Source: Oscillatoria sp. FACHB-1406 (GTDB lineage: Bacteria > Cyanobacteriota > Cyanobacteriia > Cyanobacteriales > Spirulinaceae). From it: a DNA stretch of 64,000 nucleotides. Numbering within the stretch: position 1 is the first letter of the stretch; each line of letters starts with the position of its first letter. The position numbers were made by a program, and so were the translations under genes. The stretch lies in the NCBI RefSeq assembly GCF_014698145.1, contig NZ_JACJSM010000008.1, positions 1 through 64,000 of the forward strand. The letters are read 5' to 3'. The notes under the pieces are model-generated. The model was not told the DNA's origin, searched no databases, and worked only from the letters and a program-made list of their open reading frames with translations. This document shows positions 27,417 through 36,012 of this stretch, one piece after another.

Positions 27417-29450
27417 ATGAAAGATCGAGAAAATCGCAATCTCCGGTCTCCTGTTGGAGCTTCTAAGTCTTCTTCGGGAAATTCTGGAAGTCAGTTGTAT
27501 CGGAGAGAGGGACAGCCAGCCTCTCGCTCTGGACTTTCAGAAACCGGTTTGCAACCGAGCCAAGAAGCGACTCGCTCTGCGGTGACTGAGACTCCGACCC
27601 CAGAGCAGTTGCCGGAAGATCGATTGGACACCGTTGACTCCGAGCGTTTTCCGGTTCCGCGTTGGGTGTTTGCGTGGGCGTTGGCTTGGCAATTTTGGGC
27701 GGTTGCGGTGTTGGGCGGAGCGGGAACATTAGGGTTTTTGGCAGCAAATTCTTTATTTAAGCTGCCCGCGCTGCCGAGTTGCCCGAGCTTATTTTTACCG
27801 CTAGCGTCCGGGTCGGTGCGCCTTTATTGCGCCCAAATCGAAGCAGATAGACAGACGACGGAGAGCTTATTAGAAGCGATCCGTTGGGTAGAAGTATTAC
27901 CAAAAGAACATCCCTTGCGCGGTGAAGTCGATCGCAAAATCGAAGAGTGGTCGCTTCAAATTTTAGATTTAGTCGATGAAACCGTACAAGCGGGTTATTT
28001 AGATCGAGGGATTGCCGACGCGCGCCGCATTCCGAAGTATGTGTCAGCGTACAAGCTTGTAGAAGAACGCATCGCTAAGTGGCAGTCGCTCTGGAGTAAG
28101 GCAAACAAGATCGTTTTGGAAGCCGAAAAGTTGATGCTGGACTCGAAATGGGCTTTAGCCTTTCGGACAGCCTCGAAACTGACGACTTTAAACAATAATT
28201 ACTGGGCAACAACGCGCTACAGCCAACTGGTCGAAAAAATTCGTCTGGCTCAAGAAGAAAGCGCAAAACTCGATAAAGCCTTTGCGTTGATGAGGCAAGG
28301 CGGTACGGATAATTTATTTGAGGCGATTAAGCTTGCAGAAGAAATTAAGCCGGAGAGTACCGCTCATCGCGAGGCCCAGAAGTTACTGGCAGAGGCTGGG
28401 AAAAAACTGTTAGAAATCGCGATGGAACGCTTGGAAGCAGGCGATTGGTCGGCAGTAACCGATATTACCAACCGCATCCCCGCCAAACTCGAGATTCAAG
28501 AAGAAATTAAAGATGTGAATAGTTTGGCGGAAGCGGGTTCTCAAGCGGGTTCGGGAACCGCAGATGGGCTACAAGCTGCGATTGATGCAGCAAAAAGCGT
28601 GCCTCCGGGTCGTCCCCTCTACAATCGAGCGCAGCGCTTGATTGGACGTTGGGAGTTGGAGATTCAAGATATCCAAACGCTCGCTAAAGCCGAAGAGTTA
28701 GCGAATGGCGGCGGGACAAATTATTTGATGGCGGCGATTGCGAAAGCGCGCTTGATTCCGCCCTCTCATCCTCGCTATCGCGAAGCTCAACGCAAAATCG
28801 CTCAGTGGACCGACCAAATGCAGCCTCGAGAAAGTCTACCGATAGCGCAGGCGAATCCAACAGTCGAGAGCGGGAATACGGGGGATTTGCAACGAGCAAT
28901 CGACGAGACACAATCGGGTTCTTCCAGCAGTATTGCTTTTTCTCCAGATATCCCAACGCGATCGTCGCGCGCTGTCCCAGATGCCCCCAGTACGAGTACG
29001 GATAGCGCGGCGGCCAGCGGACGCGAATTGGATGGTAATGGCGAAGTGCAGCGCCAGAGCGAAGGTTTGGGCAGCGAAGTACGAGGGCGGCTCGAGTTGG
29101 ACCGCGCTCGTCAAATGGCGAGGGGAGGAACCTCGAGCGCGCTTTCGTCGGCGATTCGCATCGCGCAACAGGTCTCGAGCGACAGTCCGCTTTATAACCA
29201 GAGCGTCCAAGAGAGTAACAGTTGGAGCGAGCGCATTCTGTCTTTGGCGCGAGAACAGGCGGGTTCTAATTTAAGTCAGGCGATTGAGACGGCGCAAAAA
29301 GTTCCCGACGGGACTTCGGCTTATGCCGCCGCTCGCGCTCAAATTGAAGCTTGGCAGCAGCAGTTACAGCCGCAAATTCCGGCGAATCCGCCCGCGATCG
29401 ACCCGCAATCCCAAACGCCGCCCTCTACCTCGGATAATACTTCTTTTTAA
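27417..29450 (+). CDS. Single-TM protein with helical repeats (often labelled chromosome-segregation ATPase-like)
   Basis: The 677-aa protein has a Ser/Pro-rich, charged cytosolic head (about residues 1-85) and one membrane helix (VFAWALAWQFWAVAVLGGAG, about 88-107). A long extracytoplasmic part follows with repeats of the form 'L--AI--A--IP---P-Y--A---I--W' (about 145-480 and 560-650), separated by a low-complexity Ser-rich linker. Similar cyanobacterial proteins are sometimes labelled chromosome segregation ATPase, but I see no nucleotide-binding motif. A scaffold or envelope role is more likely than an enzyme. It ends 33 bp before the tRNA gene. Confidence 0.65.
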   Translation: MKDRENRNLRSPVGASKSSSGNSGSQLYRREGQPASRSGLSETGLQPSQEATRSAVTETPTPEQLPEDRLDTVDSERFPVPRWVFAWALAWQFWAVAVLGGAGTLGFLAANSLFKLPALPSCPSLFLPLASGSVRLYCAQIEADRQTTESLLEAIRWVEVLPKEHPLRGEVDRKIEEWSLQILDLVDETVQAGYLDRGIADARRIPKYVSAYKLVEERIAKWQSLWSKANKIVLEAEKLMLDSKWALAFRTASKLTTLNNNYWATTRYSQLVEKIRLAQEESAKLDKAFALMRQGGTDNLFEAIKLAEEIKPESTAHREAQKLLAEAGKKLLEIAMERLEAGDWSAVTDITNRIPAKLEIQEEIKDVNSLAEAGSQAGSGTADGLQAAIDAAKSVPPGRPLYNRAQRLIGRWELEIQDIQTLAKAEELANGGGTNYLMAAIAKARLIPPSHPRYREAQRKIAQWTDQMQPRESLPIAQANPTVESGNTGDLQRAIDETQSGSSSSIAFSPDIPTRSSRAVPDAPSTSTDSAAASGRELDGNGEVQRQSEGLGSEVRGRLELDRARQMARGGTSSALSSAIRIAQQVSSDSPLYNQSVQESNSWSERILSLAREQAGSNLSQAIETAQKVPDGTSAYAAARAQIEAWQQQLQPQIPANPPAIDPQSQTPPSTSDNTSF

Positions 29451-29464
29451 GCTCCATTTTGTGG

Positions 29465-29470
29465 TATAAT
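29465..29470 (+). promoter_or_regulatory. -10 box of the tRNA-Gly promoter
   Basis: TATAAT lies 14 bp upstream of the mature tRNA 5' end and just after the preceding stop codon. No good -35 hexamer is visible at 17-bp spacing. Confidence 0.55.
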
Positions 29471-29483
29471 GGGGGCTTGCACT

Positions 29484-29554
29484 GCGGGTATAGTTTAGTG
29501 GCAGAACGACAGGTTCCCAACCTGTCAGTGCGGGTTCGATTCCCGCTACCCGCT
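29484..29554 (+). tRNA. tRNA-Gly (anticodon CCC)
   Basis: The 71-nt gene folds as a cloverleaf. The acceptor arm is GCGGGTA with TACCCGC, the D arm contains TAGTGGCAGA, the anticodon stem is ACAGG/CCTGT around loop TTCCCAA (anticodon CCC, reading GGG), and the T arm contains GTTCGATTC. CCA is not encoded. pyrF starts 58 bp downstream. Confidence 0.95.
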
Positions 29555-29612
29555 TTTGGGAGCGATAGAAATCTTCTTTCTTAGCGCGTAGTGATTAATG
29601 CTCGAAGGTAAT

Positions 29613-30299
29613 ATGAGTGAAGATAAGGTTATTGTTCCCTTGGATGTACCGACGGTAGAGGAAGCGATCGCGCTTTTAGACCGTCTCCCGCAAGTGAGTT
29701 TCTGGAAAGTTGGCTTAGAACTTTTTGTCAGTACCGGCCCGGAACTCCTCAAAACGCTCAAACAGCGCCAAAAACGCATTTTTCTCGACCTCAAGCTGCA
29801 CGATATTCCCAATACCATTGCCGGTGCTTGTCGGGCGGCGGCACGCTACGAAGTCGATTTCCTCACGATTCACCCGACAGCGGGGCGCGCGGCGTTGAAA
29901 GCGGCAGCCGAAGCGGTTGCCGGAAGCCCGACGCAACTCCTCGCCGTGACGCTACTGACCAGTCTAAATTCTCGCGACCTGGCCTTCGACCTCAAGGTTA
30001 GCCTCGAACTGCCCGACTATGCTTTACAAATGGCTCTTCTGGCGCAAGAATGCGGCATTACGGGTGCAGTGTGTTCTCCGCAGGAAGTGGAACAGTTGCG
30101 ACAAGCGTGCGGCGACTCAATGACCTTTGTTTGTCCGGGAGTACGCCCTTCTTGGGCTGAAAAAGGCGACCAACAGCGCGTGATGACTCCCCAGCAAGCG
30201 TTTAAAGCGGGGGCTAATTATCTCGTCATCGGACGACCGATTACTGCGGCAGAAGATCCGGCGGCGGCGTGGAATAAAATTGTTGAGGAGATTCGCTAA
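29613..30299 (+). CDS. pyrF: Orotidine 5'-phosphate decarboxylase
   Basis: It converts OMP to UMP, the last step of de novo pyrimidine synthesis. The 228-aa protein has the type 1 landmarks: [22 protein letters not shown] and the catalytic [13 protein letters not shown] (Asp-Lys-x-x-Asp pattern). TPGVRP-type [10 protein letters not shown] and VIGRPIT complete the phosphate site. I choose the ATG preceded by GAAGG (MSEDK) over the ATG 15 bases upstream. Confidence 0.95.
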   Translation: MSEDKVIVPLDVPTVEEAIALLDRLPQVSFWKVGLELFVSTGPELLKTLKQRQKRIFLDLKLHDIPNTIAGACRAAARYEVDFLTIHPTAGRAALKAAAEAVAGSPTQLLAVTLLTSLNSRDLAFDLKVSLELPDYALQMALLAQECGITGAVCSPQEVEQLRQACGDSMTFVCPGVRPSWAEKGDQQRVMTPQQAFKAGANYLVIGRPITAAEDPAAAWNKIVEEIR

Positions 30300-30332
30300 T
30301 CGCTAATTCCCTGACCGGCGAGAGTGAGAAGA

Positions 30333-30920
30333 ATGGGAGATACAATTATTGGCGCGATCGCATCAATTCCGTTCTTGCTGTCGGGGACTTCAACCCTCGC
30401 CGCGCCCAACTTTAATCTTCTTCTCTCTTCAACCCAAGGCACAATTCAACCTCGTTCTGTTTGTCCTGCGGATTTAGAAACCTTAACGCAATTGATGTTG
30501 CGGGATTTGCCCGGTTATGCTAATCGGGTATTGCGGCGCTCGGATATTCTCGACGTTCCCAATGATAACTATACATTTTCCGTTATTCTCGCCGGACGCG
30601 CTGAATACGAACCCTTGGATCTCAGCACGATTCCTCAATCTCAAATCGAACAAATCCAAGACCCCAATCCCCCCAAACAAGTCTTTTTCACCACTTTAGA
30701 GCAAACTTTCACCGCCCAAAAAAGTTCGAGTCGGCAAAATTATCATTGGCTGTTTCTGGTAAAAGGAGAAAGCGGCTGGCAGCCTATCTTGCTGTTTACT
30801 CAATTTGGTTCCTCCGACAGCAAAAAATTTCCTACGCCGCCCCGGGAAACCAGTAATGGAATTGTCGGTCAAGCTGTTAAACTTTGGTTGCGGGATTGCC
30901 GCGCTGGAAGCCTGCGTTAA
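30333..30920 (+). CDS. Exported conserved protein of unknown function
   Basis: This ~195-aa product has an N-terminal signal peptide (IIGAIASIPFLLSGTSTLAAP) and a mature domain of mixed alpha/beta character. It contains CPADLETLTQLMLRDLPGYANRV and, near the end, a HWLFLVKGESGWQPILLFTQFG stretch. Two cysteines (near the start and the end of the mature part) could form a disulfide. I do not recognise a named family. A GTG nine bases upstream is an alternative start. It follows pyrF by 33 bp on the same strand and may be cotranscribed. Confidence 0.65.
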   Translation: MGDTIIGAIASIPFLLSGTSTLAAPNFNLLLSSTQGTIQPRSVCPADLETLTQLMLRDLPGYANRVLRRSDILDVPNDNYTFSVILAGRAEYEPLDLSTIPQSQIEQIQDPNPPKQVFFTTLEQTFTAQKSSSRQNYHWLFLVKGESGWQPILLFTQFGSSDSKKFPTPPRETSNGIVGQAVKLWLRDCRAGSLR

Positions 30921-30959
30921 TTAATAGAAAGAAACGAGCGATCGACAAATTTGACACCA

Positions 30960-32393
30960 ATGCAGAGACGTTTTTTTGACAATTTTTATATTGCCGTTAT
31001 TTGTCCGATTATTGTTTTTTGGTTGATTCTTTATTCCTTCGAGTATCCACCTCCGGGTATTGACGATCTTTCTTTTGTCGGAACTGCGATTCACTACGTG
31101 CAAACCGGAGATTTTGTCAATCCCTGGATGGCTGCTTGGAATGAAAGATTAAAAGATAGATTTTTTATCCAGCCGCCCTTTCATGCCTACTCGCTAGCGA
31201 TTTGGTTATTTTTATTCGGGGTTTCAACCAAAAGTTTACTGTTGTTTAACTGCCTTTGTTATTGTATTTTTTCTGGCTTTACAGCTTTAACGCTGGAACA
31301 ATTTAAATTTTCTCGCTGGATCGCCTTAATTATCCCTATCTTTTATAGCCTTTGGATGTTTAGGATGGGATTGCGGCAAGATGCTTTAGGGATGGCTTAT
31401 CTTGCGGTTGGCGTTTGGTTTTTGACTAAAGATCGCGTTGTAGAGTATTTTTTTGGATTTTGCTTTCTCGGTTCGGCTTTTTTATCCGCTCCCGTAACGA
31501 TTGCGTACTCAATTCCGTTTTCAAGCGCTCTGATTGGTTACAACTTATCCCAATCTAAGCAACCCAGAAATCGTTATTTAGCTTTAAGAAGTTTGGCATT
31601 AATAGGAGCCGTGATAACGATATTTACGGTTCTGCTGTTTTGTCTAAATTTCAGACTTAACTTATTTTTATCCGATATGGCTTGGCATTCCAGCTTTCGG
31701 AGACAGTCCCTTGTAAATGCTCTCCCTGTTGCTTTTTGGATTGTAACGATCGGGTTTGGGGAAGTGATTTATGGTTCTCTGTATGGATTGTATATTATAT
31801 TATTAAATCTTCTACTATTGAAAAAAAGGTTATTTTCCTCTAAAGTTAGAGTGTTTATTTTAACGTTGACGATTGCACTCATTCTTAACTTATTTATTTA
31901 TGCGTCAACCGTAACCGGAATATTTAATTTCTTTTGTTGGGTTGGCATTGTCACGCTTGTTGCTGAAGCCCAAATCAGAAATCGAAGTAAAATTATTGTT
32001 ATTGCGCTTTGTCTGTTTGTTTTTTTGTTGAATAATAGCCTCAATTTTATTACGATTTTAGGTTCCGAACGAGGCTCGGAAGCAACGTACCGCACCGCTC
32101 GAGAATTTGTCAACAATAACCCCAATCGAAAGTATGTTATGGATAGCTATGCGGTTCGTTTTGCGTTCGACTATAAGCCACCTGCCGGTATAATTGATTG
32201 GACGTTTTCTAGCCCCGCTCCTTTAGCACAACCGCTTTCGCTGGCGAATAAACCCGCTGATGTGGTTTATATTGTTTCTCCGACGGAAAGGGGAGGAACG
32301 CAAGGTTTTCCGGATTCGCCTCGCATCGAGCTTTTTGGTTATCGATTTGAATCTTTGGTTCGTAAGCCTTACGACTTGTTGATTATTGAATAA
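30960..32393 (+). CDS. Polytopic membrane protein, GT-C glycosyltransferase-like
   Basis: The ~477-aa protein has about ten membrane segments. After TM1 an acidic luminal loop (PPPGIDDLSFVGTAIHYVQTG) and FFIQPPFHAYSLAIWLFL resemble the first loop of GT-C/GT39-type transferases, which use lipid-linked sugars. Beyond this the sequence is not diagnostic. Composition is distinctly AT-rich and there is no GCGATCGC octamer in the gene, unlike almost all neighbours, suggesting recent acquisition. It is followed 60 bp later by csaB, so a role in cell-surface polysaccharide is plausible. A TTG nine bases upstream is an alternative start. Confidence 0.6.
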   Translation: MQRRFFDNFYIAVICPIIVFWLILYSFEYPPPGIDDLSFVGTAIHYVQTGDFVNPWMAAWNERLKDRFFIQPPFHAYSLAIWLFLFGVSTKSLLLFNCLCYCIFSGFTALTLEQFKFSRWIALIIPIFYSLWMFRMGLRQDALGMAYLAVGVWFLTKDRVVEYFFGFCFLGSAFLSAPVTIAYSIPFSSALIGYNLSQSKQPRNRYLALRSLALIGAVITIFTVLLFCLNFRLNLFLSDMAWHSSFRRQSLVNALPVAFWIVTIGFGEVIYGSLYGLYIILLNLLLLKKRLFSSKVRVFILTLTIALILNLFIYASTVTGIFNFFCWVGIVTLVAEAQIRNRSKIIVIALCLFVFLLNNSLNFITILGSERGSEATYRTAREFVNNNPNRKYVMDSYAVRFAFDYKPPAGIIDWTFSSPAPLAQPLSLANKPADVVYIVSPTERGGTQGFPDSPRIELFGYRFESLVRKPYDLLIIE

Positions 32394-32453
32394 ATTGGAG
32401 AGCGATAAATCGGATACGATGCAATGATTTAATAGGATAATAATAGGAGGAAT

Positions 32454-33506
32454 ATGGGACAAATTCGAGCGGTATTGTGCGGTTATTATGGCAAAGGAAA
32501 CGGCGGCGATGAGGCTTTGTTAGCGTCGCTGTTGCAAATGTTACCCGATCGCGTGACTCCGGTGGTGCTGTCGGGCAATCCCCAGCAAACGCGCGATCGC
32601 TACGGGGTGGAAAGTTGCGATCGCTTTTCGGCGTTTGAGGTTGGGAAAGCGTTGCGAACTTCCCAAGCGTTTATCTGGGGCGGCGGTAGTTTGATGCAGG
32701 ATGCAACCAGCTTTATCAGTCCGCTGTACTATGGGGGAACGATGGCTTGGGCGCAGCAACAAGGTTTAAAAACGATCGCGTGGGCGCAAGGAATTGGCCC
32801 TCTCCATCGCCGTTCGATTCGGGAGATAACGAAGAGAGTATTGCAAGGATGCACGGCAGTTAGCGTGCGCGATCGCGCTTCGGCTCGTTTAGTGGAAGAA
32901 TGGAAGATTGAACCGCTACTCGCTCCCGATCCGGTTTGGGCGCTGGAAGATACGCCGGTGGAAGCGTTGGAGAACTTACCTTCGCCGCGCATTGCCGTCA
33001 CATTGCGATCGCACCCCCAACTCACCCCTCAGCGCCTCCAAGTTCTCACCGAAGCACTCTACAAGTTGCAACGCGCCACCGATGCTTGCATTTTACTCGT
33101 TCCCTTCCAATTTTCCCAAGATTTAGAAATTGCTCGCGCGATCGCCTCCCAACTCCCCGGCAGCCATAAAATCTTGATGCTAGAAGATCCCAGAGAATTA
33201 AAAGGGTTATATGGCGGGGTAGAAATGGCGATCGGAATGCGCCTGCACAGCTTAATTATGGCAGCCGCCCGAGGCTGTCGCTGCTCGGCGCTTAGTTACG
33301 ATCCGAAAGTGACGCAACTGATGAACGATCTCGATTTATCGGGATGGGAACTCGCCCAATTACCCGAAGATTCTCAAGCGATTGCAGACACATGGATTGA
33401 TGATTTTGTCAAGGAAAAAGTATTAGAAATAGAAAAAATTGAAGCATTACGCGATCGCGCCCTCTTACACGGCAAATTACTCGAGCAATTTGTTTGTAAT
33501 TCGTAA
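32454..33506 (+). CDS. csaB: Polysaccharide pyruvyl transferase CsaB
   Basis: It transfers pyruvate from PEP to surface polysaccharide, making ketal-pyruvylated sugars that bind S-layer SLH domains. The 350-aa protein has the family pattern: GYYGKGNGGDEALL at the N-terminus, WGGGSLMQDATS, AQGIGPL, SVRDRASARL and AIGMRLHSLIMAA. An excellent RBS (AGGAGG, with the ATG two bases on after AAT) fixes the start. The last codons (Asn-Ser-stop) lie in the TAATTCG heptamer repeat that begins at 33496, so the native 3' end has been replaced or trimmed there. Confidence 0.9.
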   Translation: MGQIRAVLCGYYGKGNGGDEALLASLLQMLPDRVTPVVLSGNPQQTRDRYGVESCDRFSAFEVGKALRTSQAFIWGGGSLMQDATSFISPLYYGGTMAWAQQQGLKTIAWAQGIGPLHRRSIREITKRVLQGCTAVSVRDRASARLVEEWKIEPLLAPDPVWALEDTPVEALENLPSPRIAVTLRSHPQLTPQRLQVLTEALYKLQRATDACILLVPFQFSQDLEIARAIASQLPGSHKILMLEDPRELKGLYGGVEMAIGMRLHSLIMAAARGCRCSALSYDPKVTQLMNDLDLSGWELAQLPEDSQAIADTWIDDFVKEKVLEIEKIEALRDRALLHGKLLEQFVCNS

Positions 33507-33527
33507 TTCGTAATTCGTAATTCGTAG
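33497..33527. repeat. Left heptamer repeat (TAATTCG)n
   Basis: About four copies of TAATTCG occur in tandem, ending ...TTCGTAG. It is the inverted counterpart of the run at 33929-33960 and includes the csaB stop codon. Confidence 0.85.
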
Positions 33528-33528
33528 T

Positions 33529-33915
33529 TTAGTGTTGGTTCTTTGTTTTCTTGTCGGCAATTTTCTTTTTGATTTTCTGAGTTGAGACTACCAAAATTTT
33601 ACCGATTTCATTCGCTTCTTGAAGAAGTAAAGAAAACTTTTTAGAGCTAACAACCTCAGCCTCAATTAAAATTTCAAGCCAATATTGCGTTTCTCTTGCT
33701 TCTTTCAAAGCAATTTCAAGTTTATGTAAAAAATCTCGATCCGATTGTGCAGACTGCGCTTCCCTAACATTAGCTCCAATAGAAGTTCCAGAACGTAGAA
33801 GTTGCTTTGCTAACGTTCGACTAGCTCCAGACTGTTCGTCTATAAAGCTACAGGCTTTAACAATACGAACTGCAAATTGTTTCGTTCTATCTGAAATCGA
33901 TCTATCGTACATCAC
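33529..33915 (-). CDS. Four-helix bundle protein (S23/IVP-like, TIGR02436 type)
   Basis: The 128-aa protein is all-helical. It shows the family pattern: RTKQFAVRIVKACSFID, LAKQLLRSGTSIGANVREAQSA, FLHKLEIALKEARETQYWLEIL and a Lys-rich tail. Relatives are encoded in 23S rRNA intervening sequences, and others (Avd) help diversity-generating retroelements. Free-standing copies such as this one have no proven job. No reverse transcriptase or variable-repeat target is nearby. The gene fits exactly between inverted heptamer runs and between the stops of two convergent genes. Confidence 0.88.
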   Translation of the reverse strand: MMYDRSISDRTKQFAVRIVKACSFIDEQSGASRTLAKQLLRSGTSIGANVREAQSAQSDRDFLHKLEIALKEARETQYWLEILIEAEVVSSKKFSLLLQEANEIGKILVVSTQKIKKKIADKKTKNQH

Positions 33916-33928
33916 TACAAATCAAGAA

Positions 33929-33960
33929 CTACGAATTACGAATTACGAATTACGAATTAC
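33929..33960. repeat. Right heptamer repeat (CGAATTA)n
   Basis: CTACGAATTACGAATTACG... runs on for about four units and is the reverse complement of the run at 33497-33527. It runs into ATTACAAATTA, where the neighbouring gene's stop codon lies (33964). Confidence 0.85.
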
Positions 33961-33963
33961 AAA

Positions 33964-34653
33964 TTACAAATTATCCTCGCCTTGCGCCCCCGTCCAAGCG
34001 TAGTTCACCACTTGCCCGCGTACAATCGGGCGATCGTCTTCAGCGGGAAGGGTTTGACTGTCGCTTCCTACCGACCACAGGGGCCAATCCTCTTCACCTA
34101 AACTCCCTGCTTGGAATAAAACGCGACTGGGATCGTTTTGACTCCAACCCAAAAGGATGGCATTGGTATATTCAAAACCCTCCGGTGCAACCGTCGCTGT
34201 TGTACCGCTGCGCCGATCCCAAATTACAGCATAATCCGATGCTTCGGACGTATTGAACAATCCTTCAAACTGGCGCGCCAATAAGCGATCGCCACTTTCC
34301 GACCAAGAAATCGGGATCGCGATCGAAATCGTTCCCGGCAGTTCCGCATCCTCGCTACCACCAAAGGGATTGCTTGCTAAAGGAGAACTCGGCGCGATCG
34401 TCTGTAAATCGCCGGTTTGCAGATTTTCCAAAAATAAAACGCTCGTGACGCGATTGGTAAAAAATTCCACTTCGGCTTGCATTTGCAGGCGACTATAAGC
34501 GGCATACTGACCGTCAGGAGAAATCAGCGAAGAACTGCGGTACAGTCGCACGGATAGATCCTGACCCATCGACAATTCAGCAGCATTGGCGAGAACCCAA
34601 TTCCAAGGAATCGGATGGGGACTGTTGAGCGGATCGAGGGGGAATTCAGTCAT
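33964..34653 (-). CDS. Conserved protein with TolB-like beta repeats, unknown function
   Basis: The 229-aa protein starts with FPLDPLNSPHPIPWNWVL. It then has beta-propeller-like segments: SSSLISPDGQYAAYSRLQMQ, SWSESGDRLLARQFEG and AILLGWSQNDPSRVLF. These resemble TolB/WD-type blades in which Ser-Pro-Asp-Gly turns recur. No signal peptide is evident. I do not know a function. The stop codon touches the heptamer repeat of the four-helix-bundle cassette, so the C-terminus may be altered. Confidence 0.6.
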   Translation of the reverse strand: MTEFPLDPLNSPHPIPWNWVLANAAELSMGQDLSVRLYRSSSLISPDGQYAAYSRLQMQAEVEFFTNRVTSVLFLENLQTGDLQTIAPSSPLASNPFGGSEDAELPGTISIAIPISWSESGDRLLARQFEGLFNTSEASDYAVIWDRRSGTTATVAPEGFEYTNAILLGWSQNDPSRVLFQAGSLGEEDWPLWSVGSDSQTLPAEDDRPIVRGQVVNYAWTGAQGEDNL

Positions 34654-34795
34654 GTTAGAGAACGATTATTGTTGAGTGTTGAAGAATGAATGGAGGATTG
34701 GCAATTCCTCGATTCATGTTAGCCGGAAGACTGTTATGGTACGATTTGTTCGGTGATAATACGAGAACAGCGTGCGCGATTCGCAAGTCCCCTCC

Positions 34796-35704
34796 ATGAT
34801 AGAATCTACCGACTCCAAGCGTTCGGTCAGGAAGCGGGTAGCTTCTAAGCCCTACAATACTCCTCCGGTCAATACGAACAATCCCGCCCCGAAAGTTTCG
34901 CCCGCTAATGCTGTCGGTCGCTGGCTGGGAGGCGTTCTATTCCGCTTGTTGTTGCTAGGAGTGGGCGGCACGTTGGCGGGAATTGCAGGATTGCTATTGG
35001 CGATTTCTTATCCCCATCCGAATGGTAACGAACCGTTGGTTGTTAGAGTCTGGAATGGATTACAAGTGAAAACCAAACAGCTTGACAAAAATCTCGATCG
35101 CAGCCCGGGTTCTTTGGACTCCTTGCCCCCAGTATCGCTGACGCGGGAAGAAAAGCAACAGTTAAAAAGTCAATTAGGCGGTTTGCAACAAGATTTTAAT
35201 GCGTTGCGCGATCGCACTCAAAAAATCGAAGCTCGCCTTAGTCTACCCTCGTCTAACTTTGAACTGCCCCAACGTTTGGAAACGATCGATCGCACTTTAC
35301 AACGCGCGACAACGTTGGTAGGAAGTACGGCAATTGCAGTCGAAAATGCCTCTGCCGCCACTAACCAAATTAAAGTTGTACTTCCGGCGGATGTCCTATT
35401 TACGCCTCAAAATACGCTTTCTAAAGAAGCCCCTTTGATTTTGGATACGGTATTAATCGACTTGCGCCGCTATACCGGTTCGACCTTGCGGATTGGCGTT
35501 CACAGCGATTCAGGGGGCAATTCTAAAGAGGATCAAGAGCGATCGTTCCGTCAAGCCGGAATTCTCAAAGATTACCTAAAAGAGCGTTTGGGTGACAATT
35601 ACCGTTGGGTTACGGTGGGTTACGGACAGTCTCGTCCCTTAGTCGCGAACGATAGCGAAACGAACCGCCAGCGCAATCGCCGCGTCGAAATTGCGATCGA
35701 TTGA
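34796..35704 (+). CDS. OmpA-family protein with one membrane anchor
   Basis: The ~302-aa protein has a basic N-terminus and one membrane helix (about residues 48-75, LGGVLFRLLLLGVGGTLAG). A coiled-coil linker follows (about 110-160), then an OmpA-like domain (about 195-302) with VLFTPQNTLSKEAPLILDTV, a Gly-x-His-Ser-Asp core and RQNRRVEIAID at the end (here NRQRNRRVEIAID). Such domains bind peptidoglycan, so this is probably an inner-membrane protein gripping the wall. I use the ATG; an in-frame GTG 24 bases upstream exists. The heptamer array begins 12 bp after the stop. Confidence 0.82.
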   Translation: MIESTDSKRSVRKRVASKPYNTPPVNTNNPAPKVSPANAVGRWLGGVLFRLLLLGVGGTLAGIAGLLLAISYPHPNGNEPLVVRVWNGLQVKTKQLDKNLDRSPGSLDSLPPVSLTREEKQQLKSQLGGLQQDFNALRDRTQKIEARLSLPSSNFELPQRLETIDRTLQRATTLVGSTAIAVENASAATNQIKVVLPADVLFTPQNTLSKEAPLILDTVLIDLRRYTGSTLRIGVHSDSGGNSKEDQERSFRQAGILKDYLKERLGDNYRWVTVGYGQSRPLVANDSETNRQRNRRVEIAID

Positions 35705-35715
35705 GCAACATTACT

Positions 35716-35951
35716 GATTCGTAATTCGTAGTTCGTAATTCGTAATTCGTAATTCGTAATTCGTAATTCGTAGTTCGTAATTCGTAATTCGTAATTCGTA
35801 ATTCGTAATTCGTAGTTCGTAATTCGTAGTTCGTAATTCGTAGTTCGTAATTCGTAATTCGTAATTCGTAGTTCGTAATTCGTAATTCGTAATTCGTAAT
35901 TCGTAATTCGTAGTTCGTAATTCGTAATTCGTAGTTCGTAATTCGTAATTT
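35716..35951. repeat. Heptamer tandem repeat array, TAATTCG/TAGTTCG, about 33 units
   Basis: A 7-bp unit is repeated without interruption for about 235 bp. Most copies are TAATTCG, with TAGTTCG variants spaced irregularly. Because seven is not a multiple of three, all three frames repeat every 21 bp, and the minus strand reads as an endless NYELRIT-type heptapeptide. This is simple-sequence DNA of the STRR kind known in cyanobacteria, not a gene. It separates the ompA-like gene from fmt. Confidence 0.95.
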
Positions 35952-36012
35952 CCCCATTCATAATTTGTAATTCCCCATTCATAACTCATCATTCATAATT
36001 CATAATTAACTA

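Noticed and set aside
33529-33915. Avd accessory gene of a diversity-generating retroelement
   Set aside because: No reverse transcriptase, template repeat or variable repeat is nearby.
33497-33960. CRISPR array from the heptamer runs
   Set aside because: Units are 7 bp with no spacers.
35610-35992. Three overlapping minus-strand frames encoding NYELRIT-type repeats
   Set aside because: They are translations of a 7-bp simple repeat in all three frames, with no start signal or flanking coding character.
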